DNA of 64,000 bases from Hippophae tibetana (lineage: Eukaryota > Streptophyta > Magnoliopsida > Rosales > Elaeagnaceae), in assembly GCA_037013495.1 (NCBI GenBank), contig CM072801.1, positions 111,049,816-111,113,815 on the forward strand, given 5' to 3'. Under the pieces are notes generated by a model that saw nothing but the letters and a program-made list of their open reading frames with translations, was not told where the DNA came from and made no database searches. Below are positions 53,080 to 61,152 of this stretch, piece by piece. Made by a program: the position numbers and the translations under genes. The first letter of the stretch is position 1. Every line of letters begins with the position of its first letter.

Positions 53080-55027
53080 ATAGAGTTCTTAATTGTGATT
53101 TATAAAAATCAAAAATATAATTTAAATTTAAATCGGACTTAATTTTAATTATTAAAAGTTTTTAAAAAAATTAATTTAAATTAGAAAAGGGCTTAATTGT
53201 AATTAAAGAAAGTGTAGAAGTTAATTTGAATTAAATTTATGGGTCAAAATGCAATTAATAAAAAGTTGAATTTCTACGCAGGAGAAGAGCCACTCATGAC
53301 ATTCACAACGCCTAACACACACCGCTCGACCATCCCATCAACGGTCAAGATTGGGCACGTGAAATACAGACGCAACAAAAGCGAATGGGCCGGAATTTCT
53401 AAAGCGCGCAACTCGGCACATGTGGGGCCCACCGACCGCGTAGACTGGCGTGCAGAGTGGGACCCACATGTCGGCTGCGCAGAATTTTCCCGAGGCACAT
53501 CGCTCACCGTTGGATCAGTTGAACAGTCCAGATTAAAGCACGTGGAACCAAGTTGTCGCGCACCGAGCCGCTCGTCTACAAATCCCGTCCGACACGGTTC
53601 ATCCAAGTAGCGTGCACCCTCGCGTTTCAACGACAAATAAGCAGCCACGTATCTCCTAAATACTCCAACCAATAACATGCATACACGTGGCATGTTTTTG
53701 CTAAAATAAAAATGCAAAAACGACGCCCATTTTCAGCCGTTAAACACGTTCCAGTGCGAGGAAATCTCGTGCGTTGCGGTCCATCCGTTCTCCATGTGCC
53801 CGGCCTGCCCATCCAATGAAAAGCTGCCACGTGTCTATGTATTTCTCTTAGCCAATCACATGGCGACACGTGGCATGCGTAACAAGAAAAAAAATCAAAA
53901 ACGCAAAGAATGGTTTTCACGCGTGTTGTTATTTTAATTCGCCCATTCATTTTTGTCCCCCACTGATAAAAAAATAATAATAGAAAAAGGAATAATTGGA
54001 AAGTGAGGATATATTTTGTACACGGAAATCATTTAGGGAGTTTTTTTTTAGTTTCAGTTTTCTTTCATTTTTTTTTTCAGCTCGCAGTTTTTGTTTTTTA
54101 TCTCTCTCTTGAGCATTTTTCATTTTTCCTCTCTGCGTGTTTGGTTTAACATGCAAAACGTTTTATTTTTGACATTTTGTGTTGTATTATCTTAGGAAAA
54201 TTACAGAGAAAGAAGGCGACGAAGAAGAAGGAAAGGGAAGAAATTATTTTTCATTGAGGAATCGTGAAAGAGTTTCTCCTAACCTATTTCCTTTTAATTT
54301 TTGTTTCTCTACAATGTTTTATTTTTGTGGTGTTGTAATTTTAATTTCTACTATGAACTAATTTATTTGTTCTAGGATTGCAGCGTATCGTAAATTATGA
54401 AACTCAAATTAATTATTTTTGAATGATTTATGGAACTGTTTTAAGTTGTTTATTTTATCTGTGTTTAATGCTTTTAATTATCGGAAGATTAGTTAACTGA
54501 TATATGACACTTAAATAAACTTGAAAAAGGAATTGTTGTGTGTTGCTTGTGATAAAATAACGTATATACATAAGGGATAGAAATATAATTTTATTGTATG
54601 TGTAACTGTTTGAGAACTCAGAACTTAATAAATCTGGTTGAATTTAATTCTCATAGGAATATAGTGAATCATTTTAACTAGATGTGTCTGTATGGAGCTT
54701 GAAAGAGATATATGGATAAATTAGGAGTTCTTGGTTAACAACTTAAAACATGAGAACATAAATCAAGAGAGAATAAAATATTCAAGTGAATTAATTTGGG
54801 TAAATTGCAATCCTAGAATTTTCATTAAAACTGTTAAAAAGGAAAAATTATTCGTTAAGTCAAACTGCATCAAATTATTGATTTTTTGGATAAAATCAGG
54901 TTTAAATAATTTTAGTAATTAACGAAAGTTGGTAACAATTCTCTGTGGGAACGATAATTTATTTATCATATTATTACTTGTGACCGTGTATACTTGCACG
55001 ATTTAATGTTCTTAAAATAAGACAACA
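53080..55027 (+). repeat. 5' LTR of the + strand Athila-like element
   Basis: The region between the satellite edge and the primer-binding site has no supportable gene. It contains an AT-rich start (53,080-53,270), a mixed-composition part with many CACGTG motifs (53,270-53,900), a T-rich and CT-rich part (53,930-54,170) that could hold the transcription start, and an AT-rich part to 55,027. It ends in gacaaca, six bases before the primer-binding site, which fits an LTR end in CA. I could not find a matching TGTTGTC start. The left end (53,080 to about 53,094) is therefore uncertain, and the LTR may be incomplete. Its length, about 1.95 kb, is similar to the 2,030-bp LTR of the neighbouring element. 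Confidence 0.75.
53356..53872. promoter_or_regulatory. Cluster of five G-box (CACGTG) motifs in LTR U3
   Basis: CACGTG occurs at 53356-53361, 53539-53544, 53684-53689, 53828-53833 and 53867-53872. The first and second, and the third and fifth, are both exactly 183 bp apart. The segments around 53644-53693 and 53826-53876 look like degenerate copies, both ending acacgtggcatg. A CCAAT word lies near 53,852. G-boxes are known binding sites for plant bZIP and bHLH factors. A role in element transcription is inference. Confidence 0.55.
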
Positions 55028-55033
55028 AATTTT

Positions 55034-55051
55034 TGGCGCCGTTTCCGGGGA
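55034..55051 (+). other. Primer-binding site, tRNA-Asp type
   Basis: TGGCGCCGTTTCCGGGGA is complementary, apart from one position, to the 3' end of plant tRNA-Asp with its CCA tail. It sits six bases after the presumed LTR end. Plant Athila and Tat elements commonly use this primer to start minus-strand DNA synthesis. Confidence 0.9.
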
Positions 55052-55244
55052 TCTATTTTACTTATTTTTGTTGATATTAATACCATTTAATCCGATTTTA
55101 GTTCAAAAAAAAATATTGGGATTTATTGCTTGCTGTTATTTTCTTAGATTTGTGTGTTTATTTATGTTTTTATTTTTATTTTTACTGTATTAGATTTATT
55201 TATTTCTTATTGTTGTTATATTTGTGGATTAAGTGGAACGTTGT
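55052..55244 (+). other. Untranslated leader between primer-binding site and gag
   Basis: About 190 bp, T-rich, with no supportable open frame. It ends just before the first ATG of gag, and an in-frame stop lies at 55230-55232. This is where a packaging signal would be expected in an LTR element, but none can be recognised by eye. Confidence 0.6.
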
Positions 55245-56714
55245 ATGCGACGCATAAGAAATCTTGACATAGTTCCGTTAGATCTAGAAATCCATAGAAC
55301 TATTTTGAACTTAAAGAAAAATAATAAACAAGATACCTTAAAACATCTAGTTATGGATCATGAAATTCCAGAAGTAGAAGAACCAAAATCCTTAAGAGAT
55401 TATGCCGTGCCTATGGTTGGCAGCATTCATTCAAGCATAAGAAGACCATCAATTCAAGCTAATTTTGAAATTAAGCCTACAATAATTCATATGATTCAAA
55501 CTTCGGTTCAATTTGGAGGTTTAACCCATGATGATCCAAACTCCCATCTTGCAAATTTTCTAGAGATTTGTGACACTTTTATGCATAATAGAGTCACTCA
55601 TGATGCTATTTGTTTGAGACTTTTTCCTTTTTCATTTAGGGAAAAGGCTAAAACTTGGTTGAATTCATTGCCATATGGATCTATGACTACTTGGGAGGAT
55701 TTGGCACAAAAAAGTTTGGCCAAATATTTTCCACCGACAAAGATTGCACGGATGAGGAATGAAATCACCACTTTCATGCAGTTCGACTCAGAGTCATTAC
55801 ATGAAGCTTGTGAGAGGTACAAGGATCTACTTAGAAGATATCCTCACCACGGATTACCGAAGTGGCTTCAAGTTCAAACATTTTATAATAGTTTGATGGG
55901 TCAAACTAGAAATATGATTGACGCTGTAGCAGGTGGTGCTCTAATGGGGAAATCAATTGATGAAGCCTACAACTTATTAGAGGAAATGGCTTCAAATAGC
56001 TATGAGTGGCCATCAGAGAGGATGTTGCCTAAGAAAACATCTGGAATTCATGAGATTGATGTTATGACTGCTTTAACTGCACAAGTATCCGCTTTGGTGA
56101 AAAAGATGGATACTATGGGTGTCCACTCTATTCAGAGTCCTTTTGTTGCATGTGAAATTTGCAATGGAAATCATGCTAGTGAGAAATTTCCTCACAATTC
56201 TGAATCTGTCAATTTTGTTTCCAATTATAATAGGAATCAAAACAATCCCTATTCCAACACTTACAATCCCGGGTGGAAGAATCACCCAAATTTTTCTTGG
56301 AGTAATAATCAAGGTCAATCATCTTCTATGAAGCTCACTCATCCTCCAGGTTTTCATAATCAAGTCCCACAACAAGAGAGAAAGCTTTCATTGGAAGACA
56401 TGTTTGCTCAATACATGGCTAAGAATGAGACTATTCTCCAGAATCAGGCAACGTCTATTAGAAATCTCGAAGTTCAATTGGGTCAACTAGCTACTGCTGT
56501 CAACAACCGCCCTCAAGGAGCTTTACCTAGTGATACCAAAGTCAATCCAAAAAGGGAAGGAAAAGAGCATTGTAAAGTAGTTATATTGAGAAGTGGAAAA
56601 GAGTTGGAAGAAATACACAAGCCCATTTCTCCGCCAACTCTTATTGTTGAAGCTATTGACCCAAAAAAACAAGAGAAAGATGATGAGAGGGTGGAAGAGA
56701 ATGAATTAACATAG
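55245..56714 (+). CDS. gag: Athila-type Gag (retrotransposon capsid protein)
   Basis: A 489-codon frame from the first ATG (55245). An upstream GTG at 55233 is in frame but is an unlikely plant start. Gag forms the cytoplasmic particle in which reverse transcription occurs. The order seen is: a variable N-terminal part; the lineage-typical start of the capsid region (RRPSIQANFEIKP, near residue 68); a retrotransposon gag domain at about residues 85-220 with LRLFPFSFREKAKTWLNSLP and KYFPP; a conserved GGALMGKSIDEAYNLLEEMA stretch near 234; a zinc-knuckle-like segment near 303; an Asn-rich NPYSNTYNPGWKNHPNFSW segment; and a coiled-coil-like stretch followed by a Lys/Glu-rich tail. These blocks are familiar from plant Athila/Tat Gag. 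In this family gag and pol are normally one long coding unit or closely linked; here the neighbouring pol belongs to another element. It is a fossil part of a broken element. Confidence 0.88.
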   Translation: MRRIRNLDIVPLDLEIHRTILNLKKNNKQDTLKHLVMDHEIPEVEEPKSLRDYAVPMVGSIHSSIRRPSIQANFEIKPTIIHMIQTSVQFGGLTHDDPNSHLANFLEICDTFMHNRVTHDAICLRLFPFSFREKAKTWLNSLPYGSMTTWEDLAQKSLAKYFPPTKIARMRNEITTFMQFDSESLHEACERYKDLLRRYPHHGLPKWLQVQTFYNSLMGQTRNMIDAVAGGALMGKSIDEAYNLLEEMASNSYEWPSERMLPKKTSGIHEIDVMTALTAQVSALVKKMDTMGVHSIQSPFVACEICNGNHASEKFPHNSESVNFVSNYNRNQNNPYSNTYNPGWKNHPNFSWSNNQGQSSSMKLTHPPGFHNQVPQQERKLSLEDMFAQYMAKNETILQNQATSIRNLEVQLGQLATAVNNRPQGALPSDTKVNPKREGKEHCKVVILRSGKELEEIHKPISPPTLIVEAIDPKKQEKDDERVEENELT

Positions 56715-57200
56715 AATCTTGTAAAAAAACCATTTTTAGATAATCTCAAGCCTTACAATCCACCAATTCCATTTCCTCAGCGCTTCCACAAGCAAAAGTT
56801 GGATAAACAGTTCTCCAAGTTTCTTGAAGTATTTAAGAAACTTCATATTAACATTCTTTTTGCTGATGCCTTGGAGAAAATGCCCAGTTATGTGAAATTT
56901 ATGAAAGACATTTTGTCTAAGAAGAGAAGGTTAGGTGATTTTGAGACATTTTGTCTTATTCGTAGTATACAAACAACTTTTTCTTGTGTACATACAATAT
57001 ACTTATAATCTTCAAAGAAATAATATCTAAACATTAGGTTATTGAATTCCTTTTCATTTATTCTTACATATTTTTTATTAAAATAGTATCTTAATGTCCT
57101 TGAAACAGGATGATCTATGATGCTTGTGATAACTTTAATATAATCTATGTAGATATATAATAATGTATTAAGGAATTATTCATTTAAATGATAGAGACAC
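56715..57200 (+). other. Remnant of gag-protease junction and unassigned AT-rich DNA
   Basis: The first part, to about 57.0 kb, encodes on the + strand a segment (including KFLEVFKKLHINI and MPSYVKFMKDILS) that resembles the conserved linker just before protease in Athila-lineage polyproteins. It belongs to the same fossil element as gag. The following couple of hundred bases, up to the LTR start at 57,201, are AT-rich. I recognise no gene, LTR end or satellite unit there. Confidence 0.6.
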
Positions 57201-57689
57201 TGATGAACGAAAACCGGCATCGCCGATCTCCGCAAATACTTTGGTTTTAATATTTATAAAACTCTCGCAAGTGCACGAATCATTTCGTAGAAAATGATAA
57301 GTATACTCCCAAGGTCGATCTAAGGAAGGAATGTATGTGGTTTTTAACTTATTATTCAATCTTTTAAAAACGAAATTAAATCCTAAACATCCTGTCACGA
57401 TAGTTTGGTTTTTGTGTTCCTAATCTAATAACATAAAATAAAACATATATACAGATTAATTAAATATAATCTAAAATCATAAAAATAAACATAGATACAA
57501 ATTCAATAAATAATTATCTAGAAATAAACATATATACGGATTCAATAAATGTTCATGCAAATTTTTATCATTTATATTAGCGGAGTATTTATGGATATAA
57601 TAACTAAATTAATTATGCTTGCTCATATTAACTAGGTTATTAAAGATATAAATTGACATTTTATTGATTCTCTCTTTTTTATATAAATA

Positions 57690-57845
57690 CCACCTTTGGT
57701 GGGGTTAGATATTCTTTGTTAACTAAACAAATCAATTAACACCTATGGGTGGGGTTGATAACTAATATGCTTAATTAAATTAATTCCTTTTTCTAAGAGA
57801 TTGAAAATGAACCATTTAAATGCCACCTTTGGTGGGGTTAGACAG
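57690..57845. repeat. Three related hairpin-forming motifs in the LTR
   Basis: CCACCTTTGGTGG, a perfect 5-bp stem with a 3-base loop, occurs at 57690-57702 and 57833-57845. Both copies continue with GGTTAGA. A variant, CACCTATGGGTGGGG, lies at 57740-57754. They sit in the downstream (R-U5) part of the LTR and would fold in the transcript. Confidence 0.7.
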
Positions 57846-58440
57846 TTTAAACTTTATTCAAGGTGTCCAAATTAAACCTAAGAATTTAATTATCCGAGTA
57901 CTAACTTTCAAGTTTTAAAACCACTATTGAAAACATGTTGTCAATACATTTTCACATAATAATTCTTATAAAAACTTTTGAAATAGAGTTTCACTCTAAC
58001 TACCGGGCGATTGTACCAACAAATAAAAGAGCACTACTCTAAATTAGACCGGATAACTAAACCTTAAAATCTAATTTTCATTTTTAAGTTTGTAATGAAA
58101 AATAATATATTTCTCTCTAACATTCTTAATATAAAATCTTGAATAAAAACAAAATCAATTCATTTTAGAAATTTTCGCAAGCATAACAACGTCGTTATTA
58201 CATCATATTTACTAAACAGCTAGCATAGTTAAATTTAACCACAGACAAGTTGAATATAACATGTAAGAATAAAGCATAAAAATAACTGTAAAGAAAATAA
58301 AATCCTTACAGAACTTCGACGCTATTCCCGTTGCTAGAAAACCTCCGAGCGGAATTTGCACTTCCATATATTGAATCAAAAATCTAAATTATTACAAAAA
58401 CATTACAAGTTCCTCTCAAAAAGAGAAGAACACTAAACCT

Positions 58441-58550
58441 AAGAGAATTGAACTAAAAACTAAGAGAAAAACTAAGAAAAGCTTAGAAACTAAGAAAGAA
58501 ACTAAGAGAAACTAAAAACTAAGAAATGAGAGAAAGAAAGAAGAGAGAAG
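58441..58550 (-). repeat. CT-rich low-complexity leader (purine-rich on + strand)
   Basis: Repeated aactaag- and ctaagaaa-type words form a purine-rich tract on the + strand. On the minus strand this is a TTAGTTTCT-type CT-rich stretch just downstream of the TATA box, inside the predicted transcript leader. No gene is present. Confidence 0.6.
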
Positions 58551-58590
58551 TGAGTTTTGAAGGTGTGATTTGAAGTGAATGGAAGGGGGG

Positions 58591-58599
58591 TATTTATAG
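58591..58599 (-). promoter_or_regulatory. TATA box of the - strand LTR promoter
   Basis: The minus strand reads CTATAAATA, a strong plant TATA match, followed by a CT-rich leader as seen in many plant promoters. Transcription would start about 30 bases further along the minus strand (near 58,560-58,570) and so would produce the element's genomic RNA from the 5' LTR copy. Confidence 0.75.
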
Positions 58600-58688
58600 G
58601 TGAGGATGGAGAGAAAAAATGAGTAAAAAAATGTTAAAAAAATATTAAAAAATGTAAAAACGCGTATTGGAATTGCTGATGTCATCAA

Positions 58689-58707
58689 TGACGTCAGCAT
58701 GACGTCA
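58689..58707. promoter_or_regulatory. Paired TGACGTCA (as-1/CRE-like) motifs
   Basis: Two perfect TGACGTCA palindromes at 58689-58696 and 58700-58707 are centred 11 bp apart, about 95 bp upstream of the TATA box on the minus strand. Tandem TGACG motifs are known targets of plant TGA-class bZIP factors (the as-1 element). Use by this element is inferred. Confidence 0.6.
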
Positions 58708-58740
58708 CAGGGGCGGCTGCACGTGAAAAATGGGGCAAAA

Positions 58741-58932
58741 ACGCGTTGGGCGCGCGGAGGGGGGCTGCTGGGGCGCTGCGCGCGCGCGCTGGGGCTGTCG
58801 CTGCGCGCAGCTCGGCGCGCGTGAACAGTGCCAGCGCGCTGCGCTGCGCGCAGCTTGGCATGCCAGCGCGCGCGGGTGCGCGCGGAATGGGCGCTGGGGC
58901 GCGCGCGGCTGGGCGCTGGGCTGCGGCGCGCA
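58741..58932. other. CpG-rich patch in the LTR U3
   Basis: About 190 bp dominated by GCGC, in sharp contrast to the AT-rich surroundings. It holds internal repeats: CTGCGCGCAGCTCGG at 58801 and CTGCGCGCAGCTTGG at 58844; CCAGCGCGC near 58831 and 58863. Long open frames on both strands here are a by-product of the high GC content, which makes stop codons rare. No gene is supported. Confidence 0.8.
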
Positions 58933-59230
58933 ATTTCCGTCTTTTTGACATTTTTGACCTTTTCAACCCATTTCGTCCGATTTTTCCATGTTTGTTGACC
59001 TTTTCTCACTTATTTGTTGATATATTTGTGATGTATTGCTTCAAATATTCCTCTTTGAGTCTTTACATTGCGTTTTTAAGCCAAAATACCTGAAAAACAA
59101 TAAAAATACCCGTGATTCCGAAAAAGACAAATTTATATAAATATATGATAAAACATATAAATATATGTATTTTTAATCAATTAAGGTACATAAAATCATG
59201 GTTATTTTAGTGCTTTTTGAGCACTCATCA

Positions 59231-59242
59231 CAACCCCCAACC
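59231..59242 (-). other. Polypurine tract at the 3' LTR
   Basis: The minus strand reads GGTTGGGGGTTG immediately before the LTR start TGATGAGTGC. This position and composition fit the polypurine tract that primes plus-strand DNA synthesis in LTR retrotransposons. Confidence 0.8.
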
Positions 59243-59246
59243 AGCT

Positions 59247-59268
59247 TCTTGCTAGTCTCTTAGCAAGA
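59247..59268. other. Perfect hairpin next to the polypurine tract
   Basis: TCTTGCTA (59247-59254) and TAGCAAGA (59261-59268) are exact reverse complements separated by six bases. The hairpin lies four bases from the polypurine tract and would form in the element's RNA. Confidence 0.65.
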
Positions 59269-60790
59269 GAAGCGATAAAAGCTAAAAATTAAACTATCCT
59301 AAATCACTTTCGTGGATTGAAACGGTTGCATTTAGCCTATGCAACAAGTCGTTAAACCCCTAGGTTGCTCTAGTGGACGAGTTTGAGTCTCGTGAGGGTT
59401 TTCAGTAATGATACCCACAAACATTGAACTAAATGTAAAGATAAAAACAATCAAATCAAAAATTAAAATTACAACACAATCAAAAATTAATTTAAGAGTA
59501 AAAGAACACAACATATCACAAAAATATCTCATACTTTTTAATCTCTTTTAAGATCATAATTGAAATCTCAAGCATAAGTTATTTTAATCTCTTTAAACAA
59601 TCAGGATTTTATTATAATAATTAGTCGAAAATCATTTTCATATTTCATTTCAAAAATGTATCAATTTAATTTTACCCAATTTCAGTGTCATGAATCAGTA
59701 TTCGCTTCGACTCTATTCCTCACAAGTCAATACTCTCAAAGCACTGAATCCTATGGGTTCAAACACTCATACTAATTTATATGCGAAAGAGTTGATGTAT
59801 AGAAATGAACTAATATGTTCGCATATGTATAAAGAATAAAGGCTCAAAGTGTTATTTTAACATTGATCTCATGAAAGGAATCGAATGTATAAATTATAAA
59901 GATATCATATACAAAAATTATTTTCATGCATAAATCAAACTCATTAAGAAAGAATTTCAAGATATATGCTTTTACAAATGAAGAAATTGCAATGACTTTT
60001 TAGGGAATTACTTCCTATATCTTTCTTTTGTAATTAGCCTTTACTCACAACTTTGTAGGCAATGTGGGTCATAGTATGTAGATGATACTATTTTTTATCT
60101 CTCTATATATATTTTTTTTTTTTATTTTTTTGTAGATATTTTTCAATATATGTATTTTTTTTAGAGAGTCAACCCATGTACAGATTGTACATTTTTTTGG
60201 ATTTTGGTGAGTGGTTAATTTTGTGTCTTTTCTGTTTGATCTCGGTTTAGGTAACCCCAGATATGTCTTTTTGTTTTTGTAGCAGTCATGCATGAATGAG
60301 ATATAAGCATATACTATCAATTTCTACTCAAATCGTTTAATCTAAACGAAAAATAATAATAAAAAATATATGATACTCTATTAAGATGAAAAAAATTCAT
60401 ACATTCAATGCTAATACCTATAGAGATCATCTAAACTTTTTGAATAAATAAGAAATGTGTTTGGAGTAGAAAAAATATATATTTCACTCTGAATAAAAGA
60501 AATTAGGCTCAAATTATATCTCACAAGGGTAGTCTCCACTAAAACAAAATTCATAAATACCGATTTTGGGTTTAATCTAATTTCCACATTTTATCAAGAA
60601 ATACTAGTTATGACAAAAACTAACTAATTATCAAAAATAATTACACAATATTTCATGATATGTTTTCAAAAATTAATCTAACAGTACCAAAGACTTAACT
60701 ATTTACTTAAATTTGATTTAAAGAACTGATAAATTTTTGTGAGAATTTTTTTATTTTTTTATTTTTATATATATAGCATGGTAACTTTTC

Positions 60791-60801
60791 ACCACCCCCA
60801 A
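60791..60801 (-). other. Second polypurine-like tract
   Basis: The minus strand reads TTGGGGGTGGT, closely resembling the LTR-adjacent tract (GGTTGGGGGTTG) but lying 1.5 kb upstream of it. It may be an internal (central) polypurine tract or a conserved post-pol motif. Function is not shown by the sequence. Confidence 0.5.
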
Positions 60802-60809
60802 CCTAGAAC

Positions 60810-60829
60810 TTACATTGTCCTCAATGTAA
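60810..60829. other. Perfect hairpin beside the second polypurine-like tract
   Basis: TTACATTG (60810-60817) and CAATGTAA (60822-60829) form an 8-bp perfect stem with a 4-base loop. It lies nine bases from the tract at 60,791-60,801, an arrangement like that at the LTR-adjacent tract. Confidence 0.65.
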
Positions 60830-61091
60830 CAACTGCAAATTAAAGATAAAGAGAAAAGAGGAGAAAGATTACCTATTTCTTGAGAATGTGTAAGTAGTAA
60901 TGAAGAAATGCAGGTGCATCCATCATATTCATCATTAAAGTGTATACAGACAGATCGCTGTGAACTCTTAACATCTCAACAAATATTTTAGTTTTAACAA
61001 ATTTAAAAATTATTCACATACAAGTAAACTAAAATAAACAATAAAATTAAGTAAATAAAACAAATAACAATAAAAAAAAATTACCTAACAT

Positions 61092-61140
61092 GATGGGTTG
61101 CCTCCCATCCAGCGCTTAGTTTAACGTCTTAGCAAGACGT
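61092..61140. other. Two perfect hairpins just downstream of pol
   Basis: GATGGG/CCCATC (61092-61097 and 61104-61109, 6-base loop) and ACGTCTT/AAGACGT (61124-61130 and 61134-61140, 3-base loop) follow the pol stop within about 60 bases on the minus strand. The minus-strand words GCGCT and TGGGAGGCAACCCA between and within them are familiar to me from post-pol regions of plant Athila elements. This is recollection, not a search result. Confidence 0.65.
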
Positions 61141-61152
61141 ATCTTTTTGGTG

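Larger units (their letters stand above)
53080..57200 (+). mobile_element. Athila-lineage Ty3/gypsy element, + strand, interrupted
   Basis: Parts in order: an LTR region to 55,027, a tRNA-Asp-type primer-binding site at 55,034-55,051, a short leader, a gag gene at 55,245-56,714, and a remnant of the gag-protease junction up to about 57.0 kb. The gag protein and primer-binding site are characteristic of the plant Athila/Tat (non-chromovirus) branch. The rest of pol and the 3' LTR are not adjacent; a second element in the opposite orientation lies there instead. The element is broken. It cannot be dated here because only one of its LTRs is present. The left limit is the end of the satellite and is approximate. 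Confidence 0.85.
57201..59230 (-). repeat. 3' LTR of the - strand element (2,030 bp)
   Basis: On the + strand it begins TGATGAACG and ends GCACTCATCA, giving perfect 6-bp terminal inverted repeats of the TG...CA type. A polypurine tract directly abuts the 59,230 end, which fixes the LTR start in the minus orientation. Inside are a TATA box, paired TGACGTCA motifs, a CpG-rich patch, a CT-rich leader (minus strand) and three CCACC...GGTGG hairpins. The five bases outside the lower end (57,196-57,200, gacac) are the candidate target-site duplication; its partner is out of the window. Confidence 0.85.
59243..61152 (-). other. Non-coding 3' region between pol and 3' LTR
   Basis: About 1.9 kb, AT-rich, with only short chance frames. 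Some Athila elements carry an envelope-like gene at this place; I see no reading frame that supports one. Notable contents are several perfect hairpins and a second polypurine-like tract, listed separately. A T-rich low-complexity stretch lies near 60,090-60,160. Confidence 0.65.

Noticed and set aside
53239-53717. Overlapping open frames on both strands (123 and 147 codons)
   Set aside because: They lie in the mixed-composition U3 part of an LTR, overlap each other antisense, and show no recognisable domain.
54007-54016. gatatatttt as the TATA box of the + strand LTR
   Set aside because: It is a weak match in a generally AT-rich stretch with no supporting spacing or leader signal, so I did not list it as a promoter.
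55034-55051. A tRNA-Asp gene
   Set aside because: Only the 18-base complement of the tRNA 3' end is present, in the position expected of a primer-binding site. There is no cloverleaf sequence around it.
58512-59093. Ala/Arg-rich open frames of 72 to 165 codons on both strands
   Set aside because: They come from the GCGC-rich patch, where stop codons are rare by composition. They overlap in several frames and lie in LTR promoter sequence.
59332-60320. Short minus-strand frames as an envelope-like gene
   Set aside because: They are only 66 to 83 codons, low-complexity or AT-driven, and show no signal peptide plus transmembrane arrangement that would support an envelope-like protein.
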